Below are positions 1 to 7,800 of a stretch of DNA of 64,000 bases, piece after piece; within the stretch, counting starts at the first letter, position 1, and the number at the start of each line of letters is the position of its first letter. Made by a program: the position numbers and the translations under genes. Location: assembly GCF_002814095.1 (NCBI RefSeq), contig NZ_CP021913.1, forward strand, positions 1,984,001-2,048,000. The letters run 5' to 3'. Origin of the DNA: Sagittula sp. P11 (lineage in GTDB: Bacteria > Pseudomonadota > Alphaproteobacteria > Rhodobacterales > Rhodobacteraceae). Under the pieces are notes generated by a model. That model had not been told where the DNA came from. It ran no database searches and saw only the letters and a list, made by a program, of their open reading frames with translations.

Positions 1-1
1 G

Positions 2-211
2 GGTTTCGGCGATTCGTCCGTCGACTACATCCTGCGCTTCTGGATCACCGACCCCACGGGCGGCCTGACGAACATCCGCGGCAACGTCTTCCTCGCGCTC
101 TGGGACGCCTTTCAGGAGAACGGCATCTCCATCCCCTTCCCGCAGCGCGAGGTCCGCCTGCTGAAGGACGGCCCGGACACCGAAAAACCCGCCGTGGCGG
201 GCGTGGATTAA
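2..211 (+). CDS. Mechanosensitive ion channel (MscS family), C-terminal fragment
   Basis: Only the last 69 codons lie in the window; the gene enters from the left edge and stops at TAA 209-211. The segment (FGDSSVDYILRFWI, then NVFLALWDAFQENGISIPFP) matches the cytoplasmic C-terminal domain of small-conductance mechanosensitive channels, whose membrane pore opens under tension to release osmolytes during hypo-osmotic shock. The pore helices are outside the window, so the size and subtype cannot be judged. The family assignment rests on this short but characteristic tail. Confidence 0.75.
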   Translation, partial: GFGDSSVDYILRFWITDPTGGLTNIRGNVFLALWDAFQENGISIPFPQREVRLLKDGPDTEKPAVAGVD

Positions 212-534
212 CGGGACTTTAGAAGAGCGCGCACCATCTCTGGTGCATGTCACAGTACGAAGAACCCGGTCACAGCAGACACACCGCGCGCAAGGCACCG
301 GGCAATCCCCATGCGTCGGGTGGCGGGCCGAACGTGGCGCCGCGCGGGCTGTGCTCCTCGCGGAAGCTCTCGATCTGGCAGGAACTGGCCCGTCTGGTCA
401 GACGCAAACCGTCCAGCCGCCCCGCGCCCCCGTTGTCTCACCGGCGGCACTGAGGAAAACCGAAAGGACGAAACGTCGCGGCTGACATCCTCCCCTTGCC
501 TGCGCATAGTCGCACAAGAAGAGGGGAGATTTTC
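212..534. other. Intergenic stretch before the thiolase gene
   Basis: 323 bp with no convincing gene. It contains a perfect inverted repeat, gcacca-tctc-tggtgc, at 231-246, 20 bp after the channel stop codon. There is no T-run after it, so it is a weak terminator at best and could equally be an operator. Just before the next start codon lies the Shine-Dalgarno AAGAGGGGAG (about 519-528). I see no clear -35/-10 pair. Confidence 0.4.
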
Positions 535-1710
535 ATGGACGACATCGTAATCCTCGGCGGTGCCCGCACCGCCATCGGCACCTTCGGCGGCAGCCTGTCG
601 GGCGTGGCACCGATCGACACCGCCACCGCCGCGGCGAAGGCAGCGCTGGAACGCTCCGGCGTCGAGGGCGGCCAGATCGGCACCGTGGTGTTCGGGCACG
701 TCATCAACACCGAACCGCGCGACATGTACCTCAGCCGCGTCGCCGCGATGCAGGCGGGCATCCCCGACACCGTTCCGGCGATGAACGTCAACCGGCTGTG
801 CGGATCGGGCGCACAGGCCATCGTGTCGGGCGTGCAGGCGCTGGCGCTCGGCGATGCGGACTTCGCCCTCGTCGGCGGGGCAGAGGCAATGTCGCGCTCG
901 CCCTACATCGTGCCGGACCAGCGCTGGGGCGCCAAGATGGGCGACATCCGCACGCTGGACATGATGCTGGGCGCGCTGAACTGCCCCTTCGGCACCGGGC
1001 ACATGGGCGTGACGGCGGAAAACGTATCGGCCGAGCACTCCGTCAGCCGCGAGGAGCAGGACGCCTTCGCCTTTGAGAGCCAGAAGCGCGCCGCCGCCGC
1101 CATCGAGGCCGGGTATTTCGACAGCCAGATCGTGCCGGTCGAGGTGAAGGTGAAGCGCGACACCGTCAGCTTCAGGACCGACGAACACCCCAAGGCCACC
1201 AGCCTCGAGGCGCTGGCCGGCCTGCGCCCCGCCTTCAAGAAGGACGGCACGGTGACGGCGGGCAATGCCTCCGGCATCAACGACGGCGCCGCGGCGCTGG
1301 TCGTGGCCCGCGCCGGCGCCGCAGAGAAGGCCGGCCTCAAGCCTCGGGCCCGCGTGCTGGGCTACGCCCACGCCGGTGTCCGTCCGGAGGTCATGGGCAT
1401 CGGCCCCGTCCCGGCGGTCGAGGCGCTGCTGAAGCGCACCGGACTGACCGCGGACGACTTCGACGTGATCGAGTCGAACGAGGCCTTCGCGGCGCAAGCG
1501 CTGGCGGTGAACAAGGCCCTCGGTCTCGACCCGGCGAAGGTGAACCCCAACGGCGGCGCCATCGCCCTTGGCCACCCGGTCGGCGCGACGGGCGCGATCA
1601 TCACGGTGAAGGCGCTTTATGAGCTTGAACGCATCGGCGGGTCGAAGGCGCTGATCACCATGTGCATCGGCGGCGGACAGGGCATCGCCCTCGCCATCGA
1701 GCGGATCTGA
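535..1710 (+). CDS. Acetyl-CoA C-acetyltransferase (thiolase)
   Basis: 391-residue biosynthetic-type thiolase, the usual family length. It condenses two acetyl-CoA to acetoacetyl-CoA or runs the reverse thiolysis, in the cytoplasm. The nucleophilic Cys89 sits in NRLCGSGAQA; His347 in ALGHPVGATGA and Cys377 in MCIGGGQG complete the catalytic set, and NEAFAAQA is present. ATG 535 is preferred over an in-frame ATG at 496 because AGAGGGGAG lies just upstream and thiolases begin at this point (MDDIVILGGARTAIG). No phaB or phaC neighbour is visible, so polyhydroxybutyrate synthesis and fatty acid or ketone metabolism both remain possible. Confidence 0.93.
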   Translation: MDDIVILGGARTAIGTFGGSLSGVAPIDTATAAAKAALERSGVEGGQIGTVVFGHVINTEPRDMYLSRVAAMQAGIPDTVPAMNVNRLCGSGAQAIVSGVQALALGDADFALVGGAEAMSRSPYIVPDQRWGAKMGDIRTLDMMLGALNCPFGTGHMGVTAENVSAEHSVSREEQDAFAFESQKRAAAAIEAGYFDSQIVPVEVKVKRDTVSFRTDEHPKATSLEALAGLRPAFKKDGTVTAGNASGINDGAAALVVARAGAAEKAGLKPRARVLGYAHAGVRPEVMGIGPVPAVEALLKRTGLTADDFDVIESNEAFAAQALAVNKALGLDPAKVNPNGGAIALGHPVGATGAIITVKALYELERIGGSKALITMCIGGGQGIALAIERI

Positions 1711-1720
1711 CACGGAAAGG

Positions 1721-1744
1721 GGGTGGAGTGAAACTCCACCCTAC
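1721..1744. repeat. REP-like palindrome, copy 1
   Basis: gggtggag-tgaaa-ctccaccc, an 8-bp perfect stem with a 5-nt loop followed by TAC, between the thiolase and the YqhA-type gene. Its reverse complement recurs at 17020-17043 with a compensatory base-pair change, and a looser version lies at 38963-38986. Confidence 0.7.
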
Positions 1745-1763
1745 ATCGCCGAGGAGCGAGTTC

Positions 1764-2240
1764 ATGAAGCCAGTGCTCGGAAATGCCCGGTATCTCGTGG
1801 TGATCGCTGTCGTGGGCGCTCTTATCGCCGCCGTCTGCCTGATGGTCTACGGCTTCCTGGAGGGCGGCAAGCTGGTTTTCTCGCTGATCGAGAAGGCCGA
1901 GGTCACACGCAAGGGCGCCAAGGAGATGGCGCTGGAATTCATCGAGATCATCGACCTCTTCCTGATGGGGACGGTGTTCTACATCATCTCCGTCGGGCTC
2001 TATTCGCTGTTCATCAACACAGACGTGCGCCTGCCGGAATGGCTGAAGATCCGCACGCTGGACGACCTGAAGAACAAGCTCCTGTCGGTGGTGATCGTGG
2101 TGCTTGCGGTGGTCTTCCTCGGGCAGGCAGTGGCCTGGGACGGGGCGCGCGACCTCATGGGGCTGGGCATCGGCATCGCCGCGGTGATCGCCGCGCTGAC
2201 ATGGTTCATCAGCGTGAAGGCCGGGAACAAGGGCGAGTAG
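1764..2240 (+). CDS. yqhA: YqhA / UPF0114 family inner-membrane protein
   Basis: 158 residues with three to four predicted membrane helices: about 7-29 (LVVIAVVGALIAAVCLMVYG), 58-80 (LFLMGTVFYIISVGLYSLFI), 106-124 (VVIVVLAVVFLGQAV) and 132-150. The length and the second-helix pattern match UPF0114/YqhA, an uncharacterised membrane family. The start at ATG 1764 is supported by GAGGAGCGAG just upstream; an earlier in-frame start would read through the REP palindrome. It follows the thiolase by about 50 bp and could be cotranscribed. No function can be inferred. Confidence 0.8.
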   Translation: MKPVLGNARYLVVIAVVGALIAAVCLMVYGFLEGGKLVFSLIEKAEVTRKGAKEMALEFIEIIDLFLMGTVFYIISVGLYSLFINTDVRLPEWLKIRTLDDLKNKLLSVVIVVLAVVFLGQAVAWDGARDLMGLGIGIAAVIAALTWFISVKAGNKGE

Positions 2241-2249
2241 CGCCGCCTC

Positions 2250-4286
2250 TCAGCGCAGCTCGATCGTCGTCCGCCCGGACTGCCCGCGCGCGTCGATCAC
2301 CGACAGCGTCGTGAAGCCGGGACCCGAAATCGGCGCCAGCAGTTCCGGCCGCCGCAGTCCCGTCGCCAGCACCGCCCCGTCGGCCAGCACCGTGTAAGGC
2401 GGGGTGCCGCCACGCAGCTTGAGCGGCACGCCGGAGGGCGACACCGCCAGCGTCGCGCCATCGGGCGGAAACGTCACCTGGAGCGCGGCGGTCTCGGCCC
2501 GCGGGCCGAAGCGCTGCAGGTTCGCCGGCAGTTGCGCGTTCGAGATCATCAGCGTCTCTGGCGGCGGGGCAGGCAGCGGAACGGGGCGCGCGCTGGCCCG
2601 TCCCAGTGCCTCGAACAGCACCGGCGCGGCAAGGTCGGCCCCGAAGGCGCCGGGCACCGGCGTGCCATCGGGCCGCCCGATCCAGACCCCGGCCACGTAG
2701 CGCCCGTCCCAACCCAGCGCCCAAGCGTCCCGGTGCCCGTAGGAGGTGCCGGTCTTCCACGCGATCCGCCCCTTCGGTCCGGCGGCGGAGGGCGGCGTGA
2801 TCCCGGCAAGGATGTGCCCCACTTGCCAGGCCGACGCGCGCGAAACCAGCCGCCGGGGCGTTGCCTCCTCGGCGGTGGAGACCTTCCAGCGCAGCGGCCG
2901 CGCCTCTCCGCCATGGGCCAGCGCGGCGTAGAGCTGCACCATCTCCTCCAGCGTCAGGCCGACCCCGCCGAGCGACAGCGCCAGCCCCGGCGCGCCGCCC
3001 TGCAGGGCCGGTTTCAGCCCCGCGCCCTGCAGCGCCGCCATCAGGTGTGCCGGTCCCAGCGCCTCCGTCAGGCGGACCACGGGGATGTTCAGCGACAGTT
3101 GCAACGCCCGCCGCACCGTCAGTTCGCCCCGGTACTCCCCGTCGAAGTTCTGCGGCGCGTAGCTCCCGAAATGCACCGGCGTGTCGAGGATCAGCGTCTC
3201 CGGATGGGCCAGCCCGCGGTCGAAGGCCAGCGCGTAGACCAGCGGCTTCAACGTCGAGCCGGGCGACCGCTGCGCCGTGGTCATGTCGACGAACCCCTGG
3301 TTCAGCGTGCCCGCGTAATCGGGCGACCCGACAGAGGCCAGCACCTCGCCGCTGTCGTGATCCGCCAGCACGATGGCCATGGACAGGCGAGGGTCGAGCC
3401 GCGCCATGTGGTGCCGCGCGAGGTCTTCGAGGCTGCGCTGGAGGTCGGCGTCCAGCGTCAGGTCGTGCCGCCCCGGCGCCTCTGCCACCGCGCGGTCGGC
3501 CATGTGCGGGGCAAGCTGCGGCATCGGGAAACGGCCCCTGGGCGACGGGTCGAGCGCATCGGACCGGGCCGCCGACATCGGGATCACGCCTGCCTCCGCC
3601 ATGCGGACCATGACCCGGTTGCGCGCCTCGCGGGCGGCTTCCGGGTGGCGGTCGGGGCGGCGGCTTTCGGGGGCCTGCGGCAGGGCGACCAGCAGCGCGG
3701 CCTCGGCGGGTGTCAGGCGGCGCGGCTCCTTCCCCAGCCAGATCAGCGAGGCGGCGCGCAGCCCCTCGACGTTGCCGCCGTAGGGCGCAAGCAGGGTATA
3801 GAGCGCGAGGATCTCGTCCTTGGTCAGCCGCCGCTCAAGCGCCAGCGCCAGCCGCATCTGCCGCAGCTTGCCCTGCCACTGGCCGGTGGTCCCATCCTCC
3901 AGCAGGCGGGCCACCTGCATCGTCAGGGTCGAGGCGCCTGACACCACGCGCCCGTGCCGCAGCCCCTGTGCCACGGCCCGCGCCGTCGCCCGCAAATCGA
4001 CACCGTTGTGGCTGAAGAACCGCTTGTCCTCGTAGGCGACGAGCATCCGGTAGAACAGCGGATCGACCTGGTCCGGCGTCACCGTCATCCGCCACAGCCC
4101 GTCCTCGATGGTATAGGCACGCAAGAGGTCGCCGTCGCGGTCCCGCACCTCGGGCGACGTGGCGCGCACCAGCAGCGGGATCTCCGTCGCGTCGACCCAG
4201 TCGGACAGCCGGTCGCCCGCGAAGGCCACACACCACAGCGCCACGACCAGAGCGGACAGGCGCCTCAGACCGCGCCGTTCAGGCAT
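2250..4286 (-). CDS. pbpC: Penicillin-binding protein 1C
   Basis: 678-residue bifunctional peptidoglycan synthase anchored by an N-terminal membrane helix (about 9-25). The glycosyltransferase domain (about 45-215) has catalytic Glu86 in YEDKRFFSHNGVD and SGASTLTMQ. The transpeptidase domain has Ser344 and Lys347 in SPGSTLKP, SLN at 398-400 and KTG at 511-513. A small C-terminal PBP1C-type domain follows (about 590-678). It is the last gene of a three-gene minus-strand operon and overlaps the preceding gene by 8 nt. The partnership with an alpha-2-macroglobulin gene is the same as in the enterobacterial yfhM-pbpC locus. Confidence 0.95.
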   Translation of the reverse strand: MPERRGLRRLSALVVALWCVAFAGDRLSDWVDATEIPLLVRATSPEVRDRDGDLLRAYTIEDGLWRMTVTPDQVDPLFYRMLVAYEDKRFFSHNGVDLRATARAVAQGLRHGRVVSGASTLTMQVARLLEDGTTGQWQGKLRQMRLALALERRLTKDEILALYTLLAPYGGNVEGLRAASLIWLGKEPRRLTPAEAALLVALPQAPESRRPDRHPEAAREARNRVMVRMAEAGVIPMSAARSDALDPSPRGRFPMPQLAPHMADRAVAEAPGRHDLTLDADLQRSLEDLARHHMARLDPRLSMAIVLADHDSGEVLASVGSPDYAGTLNQGFVDMTTAQRSPGSTLKPLVYALAFDRGLAHPETLILDTPVHFGSYAPQNFDGEYRGELTVRRALQLSLNIPVVRLTEALGPAHLMAALQGAGLKPALQGGAPGLALSLGGVGLTLEEMVQLYAALAHGGEARPLRWKVSTAEEATPRRLVSRASAWQVGHILAGITPPSAAGPKGRIAWKTGTSYGHRDAWALGWDGRYVAGVWIGRPDGTPVPGAFGADLAAPVLFEALGRASARPVPLPAPPPETLMISNAQLPANLQRFGPRAETAALQVTFPPDGATLAVSPSGVPLKLRGGTPPYTVLADGAVLATGLRRPELLAPISGPGFTTLSVIDARGQSGRTTIELR

Positions 4287-4839
4287 CTTCCTCGCGCTCC
4301 CAGAGGCCGGGATACAGCGTCACGAAGCCATGCTGATCGACCTGCAACTGCGTCTCGAAATCCGTCTCCTGCGCGGTGTAGCGCACGAGGTGCCCGCGTT
4401 CGCGCGTGTAGCTTTGCGTCAGCGGGCCAAGGTTCGGCCCCGGCAGGCGCAGCCACGCGGCGGTCACGTCGATGCGCCCCACCTCCGGCAGACGGCGCAG
4501 CGGCATCAGGTTGGTCGCGGGGGTAAAGCTGAGGTCCACATCCTCCGCCCCCTCGAGCCCCTCTTGCACCTCTCCGTTGAAGCTCCAGACGCCGTCCTTG
4601 CGCAGCAGCTTCCACGCCACGGTTTCGCCCGCATAGGCACCGCTTATGTCGGCGGAGCGGGTGCACCAGTCCTCCCCGATGCGCACGACGTAATCCAGCG
4701 CGGCCCAGCCGGTGCCGTCCCGGAACCGCGCGTGGCCCACCAGCATCCAGCCATTGTCCAGCCGGGCGAGGCGGCACTTGTCCTCGCCCTCGCGGTCCAG
4801 CGCGCGCCATTGGGCGGTGGCGACCGTCGTGCCGGTCAT
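4279..4839 (-). CDS. Putative glycolipid-binding protein (PF06475 type)
   Basis: 186 residues without signal peptide or membrane helix. The central FTPATNLMPLRRLPE, the AAWLRLPG segment and the C-terminal FVTLYPGLWERE match my recollection of the putative glycolipid-binding family PF06475, known mainly from a Pseudomonas structure. The biochemical role is not established. The ATG overlaps the alpha-2-macroglobulin stop as ATGA, and its own end overlaps pbpC by 8 nt, so all three are probably translated from one message. Its position inside an otherwise conserved envelope pair is unusual. The family call is by pattern memory only. Confidence 0.65.
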   Translation of the reverse strand: MTGTTVATAQWRALDREGEDKCRLARLDNGWMLVGHARFRDGTGWAALDYVVRIGEDWCTRSADISGAYAGETVAWKLLRKDGVWSFNGEVQEGLEGAEDVDLSFTPATNLMPLRRLPEVGRIDVTAAWLRLPGPNLGPLTQSYTRERGHLVRYTAQETDFETQLQVDQHGFVTLYPGLWEREEDA

Positions 4840-7800
4840 TCAGCCACCGACACGCTGCCGGAGGCCGTCGTCGCCCGGTATTCCGGGCGGTACATGTCCT
4901 CCACCAGCGCGGCAGGCTGGTGGAAGGTGCCCGGAGACACCGCCCGCAGGATATAGGCCAGCCGGATCGGCGCGGCGTCGCGCTGGTCGACCGACGCGAT
5001 GAAGCGGTCGGCCCGGAACTCGCTGAACTCCGTGTCCGAGGTCTCCAGCCAGTCGAGCCCGCGCACATCGCCGGACCGGATCAGCGACGGGTTGTCGATT
5101 TCCAGACCGGCGGGCAGCGGATCGTCGATGATCAGCCGCGCGCGCGTGTCCTCGGCGGGCCGCACCGTGACCACGGCCACTATGCGGTCGCCCACCGCGA
5201 TGTCGCCTACCGGGTCGCCGTCCATGGTGAAATAGGCCCGCTCGATGGCATAGCCGTAGCCCGAGGCCTCCGTCGCACCTTCGGGCACACCCAGCGTCGT
5301 GAGCGTCACGTCGGTCGGGGTGCCGGAGGTGTTGGTCAGCGTGGTCGGCTGCATCCCCTGCGCCGCGATCCGGCGCACAAACGGCCCCGCCAGCGGCGCG
5401 CCGTCCAGTTCGAGGCCGGACACCGTCGGATCCTGCACCATCGCGTGTGCTGCCAGCAGCGCCCAGGCCTGTTCCTGTGTGGACAGGGGCCGGTCGTAGG
5501 ACGCGATGCGTGTCGTCAGGGCGCCCGTGTCGATGCTGTCCGAGCGCGCCTCCACTGCCAGCGACAGCACACCCGCCGTATCCCGCAGCCGGGAGCCATA
5601 GTCAGCGCGGTACACCTGCCCCTCGGCTGGCGGACGCAAAGCGATCCGTGCCGCGGCCTTCGAGAACAGTGCATCCGCGCGCGGCTGGTCGCCATAGGCC
5701 GCCAGCGCCGCGCCAAGCTGCGCCTGCGCCAAGGGTGTGGCGAAGTTGTCGGCGCGCTCGTCGGCGTAGTAGCGCAGGTCGCCCATGGCCGCCTCGCCCT
5801 CGCGCGCCAGCACCATCAGCGCATACGCGATGTCCTCGCCCCCGTCGTCGAAGTCCGCCGCATAGGCGATCTCGTTCTTCAGGTTGTCCAGCGCGTTGCG
5901 GAAGGCGATGTCCGGAACGGTGTAGCCCGCCGCCCGCGCCCGGCTGAGGAAGTCGGTCACATAGGCGTCCAGCCACGCGTCGCCCGAATAGGCGCCCCAC
6001 AGCCCGAAGGCCCCGTTGGGCGCCTGCCGCGTCAGGACCCGCGTGATCGACTGCTGGATACGCAGGTCGATCCGGTCCTTGCTGCCCAGCCCCAGCGGCT
6101 CGGCAATCGACGACATGTAAAGCAGCGGCAGCGCCTTCGAGGTCACCTGCTCCGTACAGCCGTGGGGATACTGGTCGAGCGAGGCCAGAAGCCCCGGCGC
6201 ATCGAACCGCGCCAGCGGCCCGGCGGACACCAGGGCCGAGGCTTTCTCCGGCCTGAGGTTGGCGAAGATCTCGCGGTCCAGCGTAAAGGTCTGCCCGGCG
6301 GCAAGCTGAAAACGCCGCGTCGCGCCGACGGCAGGGTCGTTTGCCCGCACCCCCAGCGTCAGCGTCTTGGTCAGCACCGCGCCGTCCGGCGTGGTCAGCG
6401 CCACGGTGATCTCGTGGTCGCCCACCTCCACCGCGCCAAGCGCCGCCTCGAAGGTCGTCTTGCCGCCCTCTGCCAGCGTGATCGTCGTCGCGACCGGGCC
6501 AAGGGTCAGCCCCTCGCCCGCCGTGATCTCAAGCGGCATCTCGCCCGCTGCACCGCGCGTATGGGTGAACTCAAGCGCCAGCCGCGTCTCGTCGCCGGGC
6601 GCAAGGAAACGCGGCATCGCGGCAGAAACCACCACCGGGTCGCGGACGAACACGTCCTTCTCTGCGCTGCCGACGCCGCTCGCCGACCAGGCGACCGCCA
6701 TCAGCCGCACCGTGCCGTTGAAGTCGGGAATGTCGAAAGAGACCTCGGCCTTACCGTCCACCACCGTCACCGGGCCGGAGAAGAAGGCCACCAGCTCCTC
6801 TGTCGGCGGGGGCGATTGCAGGTCCATGCCCGCCGCTCCGTCGCCGCCCGAGCGCACGGTGCCCATGGCCCCGTCCAGCCCGTCGATCAGACGTCCGTAG
6901 ATGTCGCGGATCTCGACGCCCAGACGGCGCTGGCCAAAGTAGTAGCCCGCCGGGTCCGGTGTCTCGAAGGCGGTCAAGTTCAGGATACCCACGTCGACGG
7001 CGGCAACCGTCACGTAGGCCGTCTCTCCGTCCGCGACACTGGCGATGTTCACCGTGGCCGACAGCGGCCCGCGCGGCGCGATCTCCTCCGGCGCATCGAC
7101 CGAAACCTCAAGCTTCATGTCGCCCGGATCGACGGCGGCATGGGTCAGACCAAGCGCCCGCGCCGGGTTCTGCCCCGCCGCCACGTCCATCGGCCGGATC
7201 ACCTGCGCCGTGACATAGACGCCCGCGCCCCATTCCTCCGTCACCGGCAGGTCGAGCAGGTTCTCGCCCTCCGAGACCTCAACCGCCTGCATGGAGATCA
7301 CGCGGTCCGACAGCACCGTCACAACCGCCTTGCCGGCATACCGCGGCACCATGCGCAGCTGCGCCGTCTCGCCTTCCCTGTAGGCTTCGCTGTCCAGCGA
7401 CATTTCCAGCATGTCCGGCGTGTCGTCGGCGCTGGCAGCCGCGTACCATCCGGCCGAGAAGTCCATGGAGGCCGCGAGGTAGGCGCCATCGGTGCGCTCC
7501 ACCACGACCTCGTACTCGCCCCATTCCACGTCCGCCGCGATCTCCAGCGGGTCGGCGCCAAGGCGCCCCTCGCCGCGCGCGACCGTGGTCCGCGTGGTCA
7601 TCGGCTCCCAGTACCAGGAGCCATACTGCTGGTACCACTGGTAGCGGGTGCTCACGCGGTTGACGGTCCAGGACACGTCCATCTCCGTCCGCTCCAGATC
7701 GGGACCAAGCGCGATCACCTGGAATTTCGCCTCGGCGTTCTCGGGGAAATCCTCCGACGCGGGCCTGATGCCGATCATCGGGGTCGGCGAGGCGACCGGG

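Noticed and set aside
231-246. Intrinsic terminator after the mechanosensitive channel gene
   Set aside because: The stem is only 6 bp and no T-run follows, so it is noted only as an inverted repeat.
250-1713. Open frame opposite the thiolase
   Set aside because: Thiolase motifs on the plus strand are complete; the antisense frame is low-complexity.
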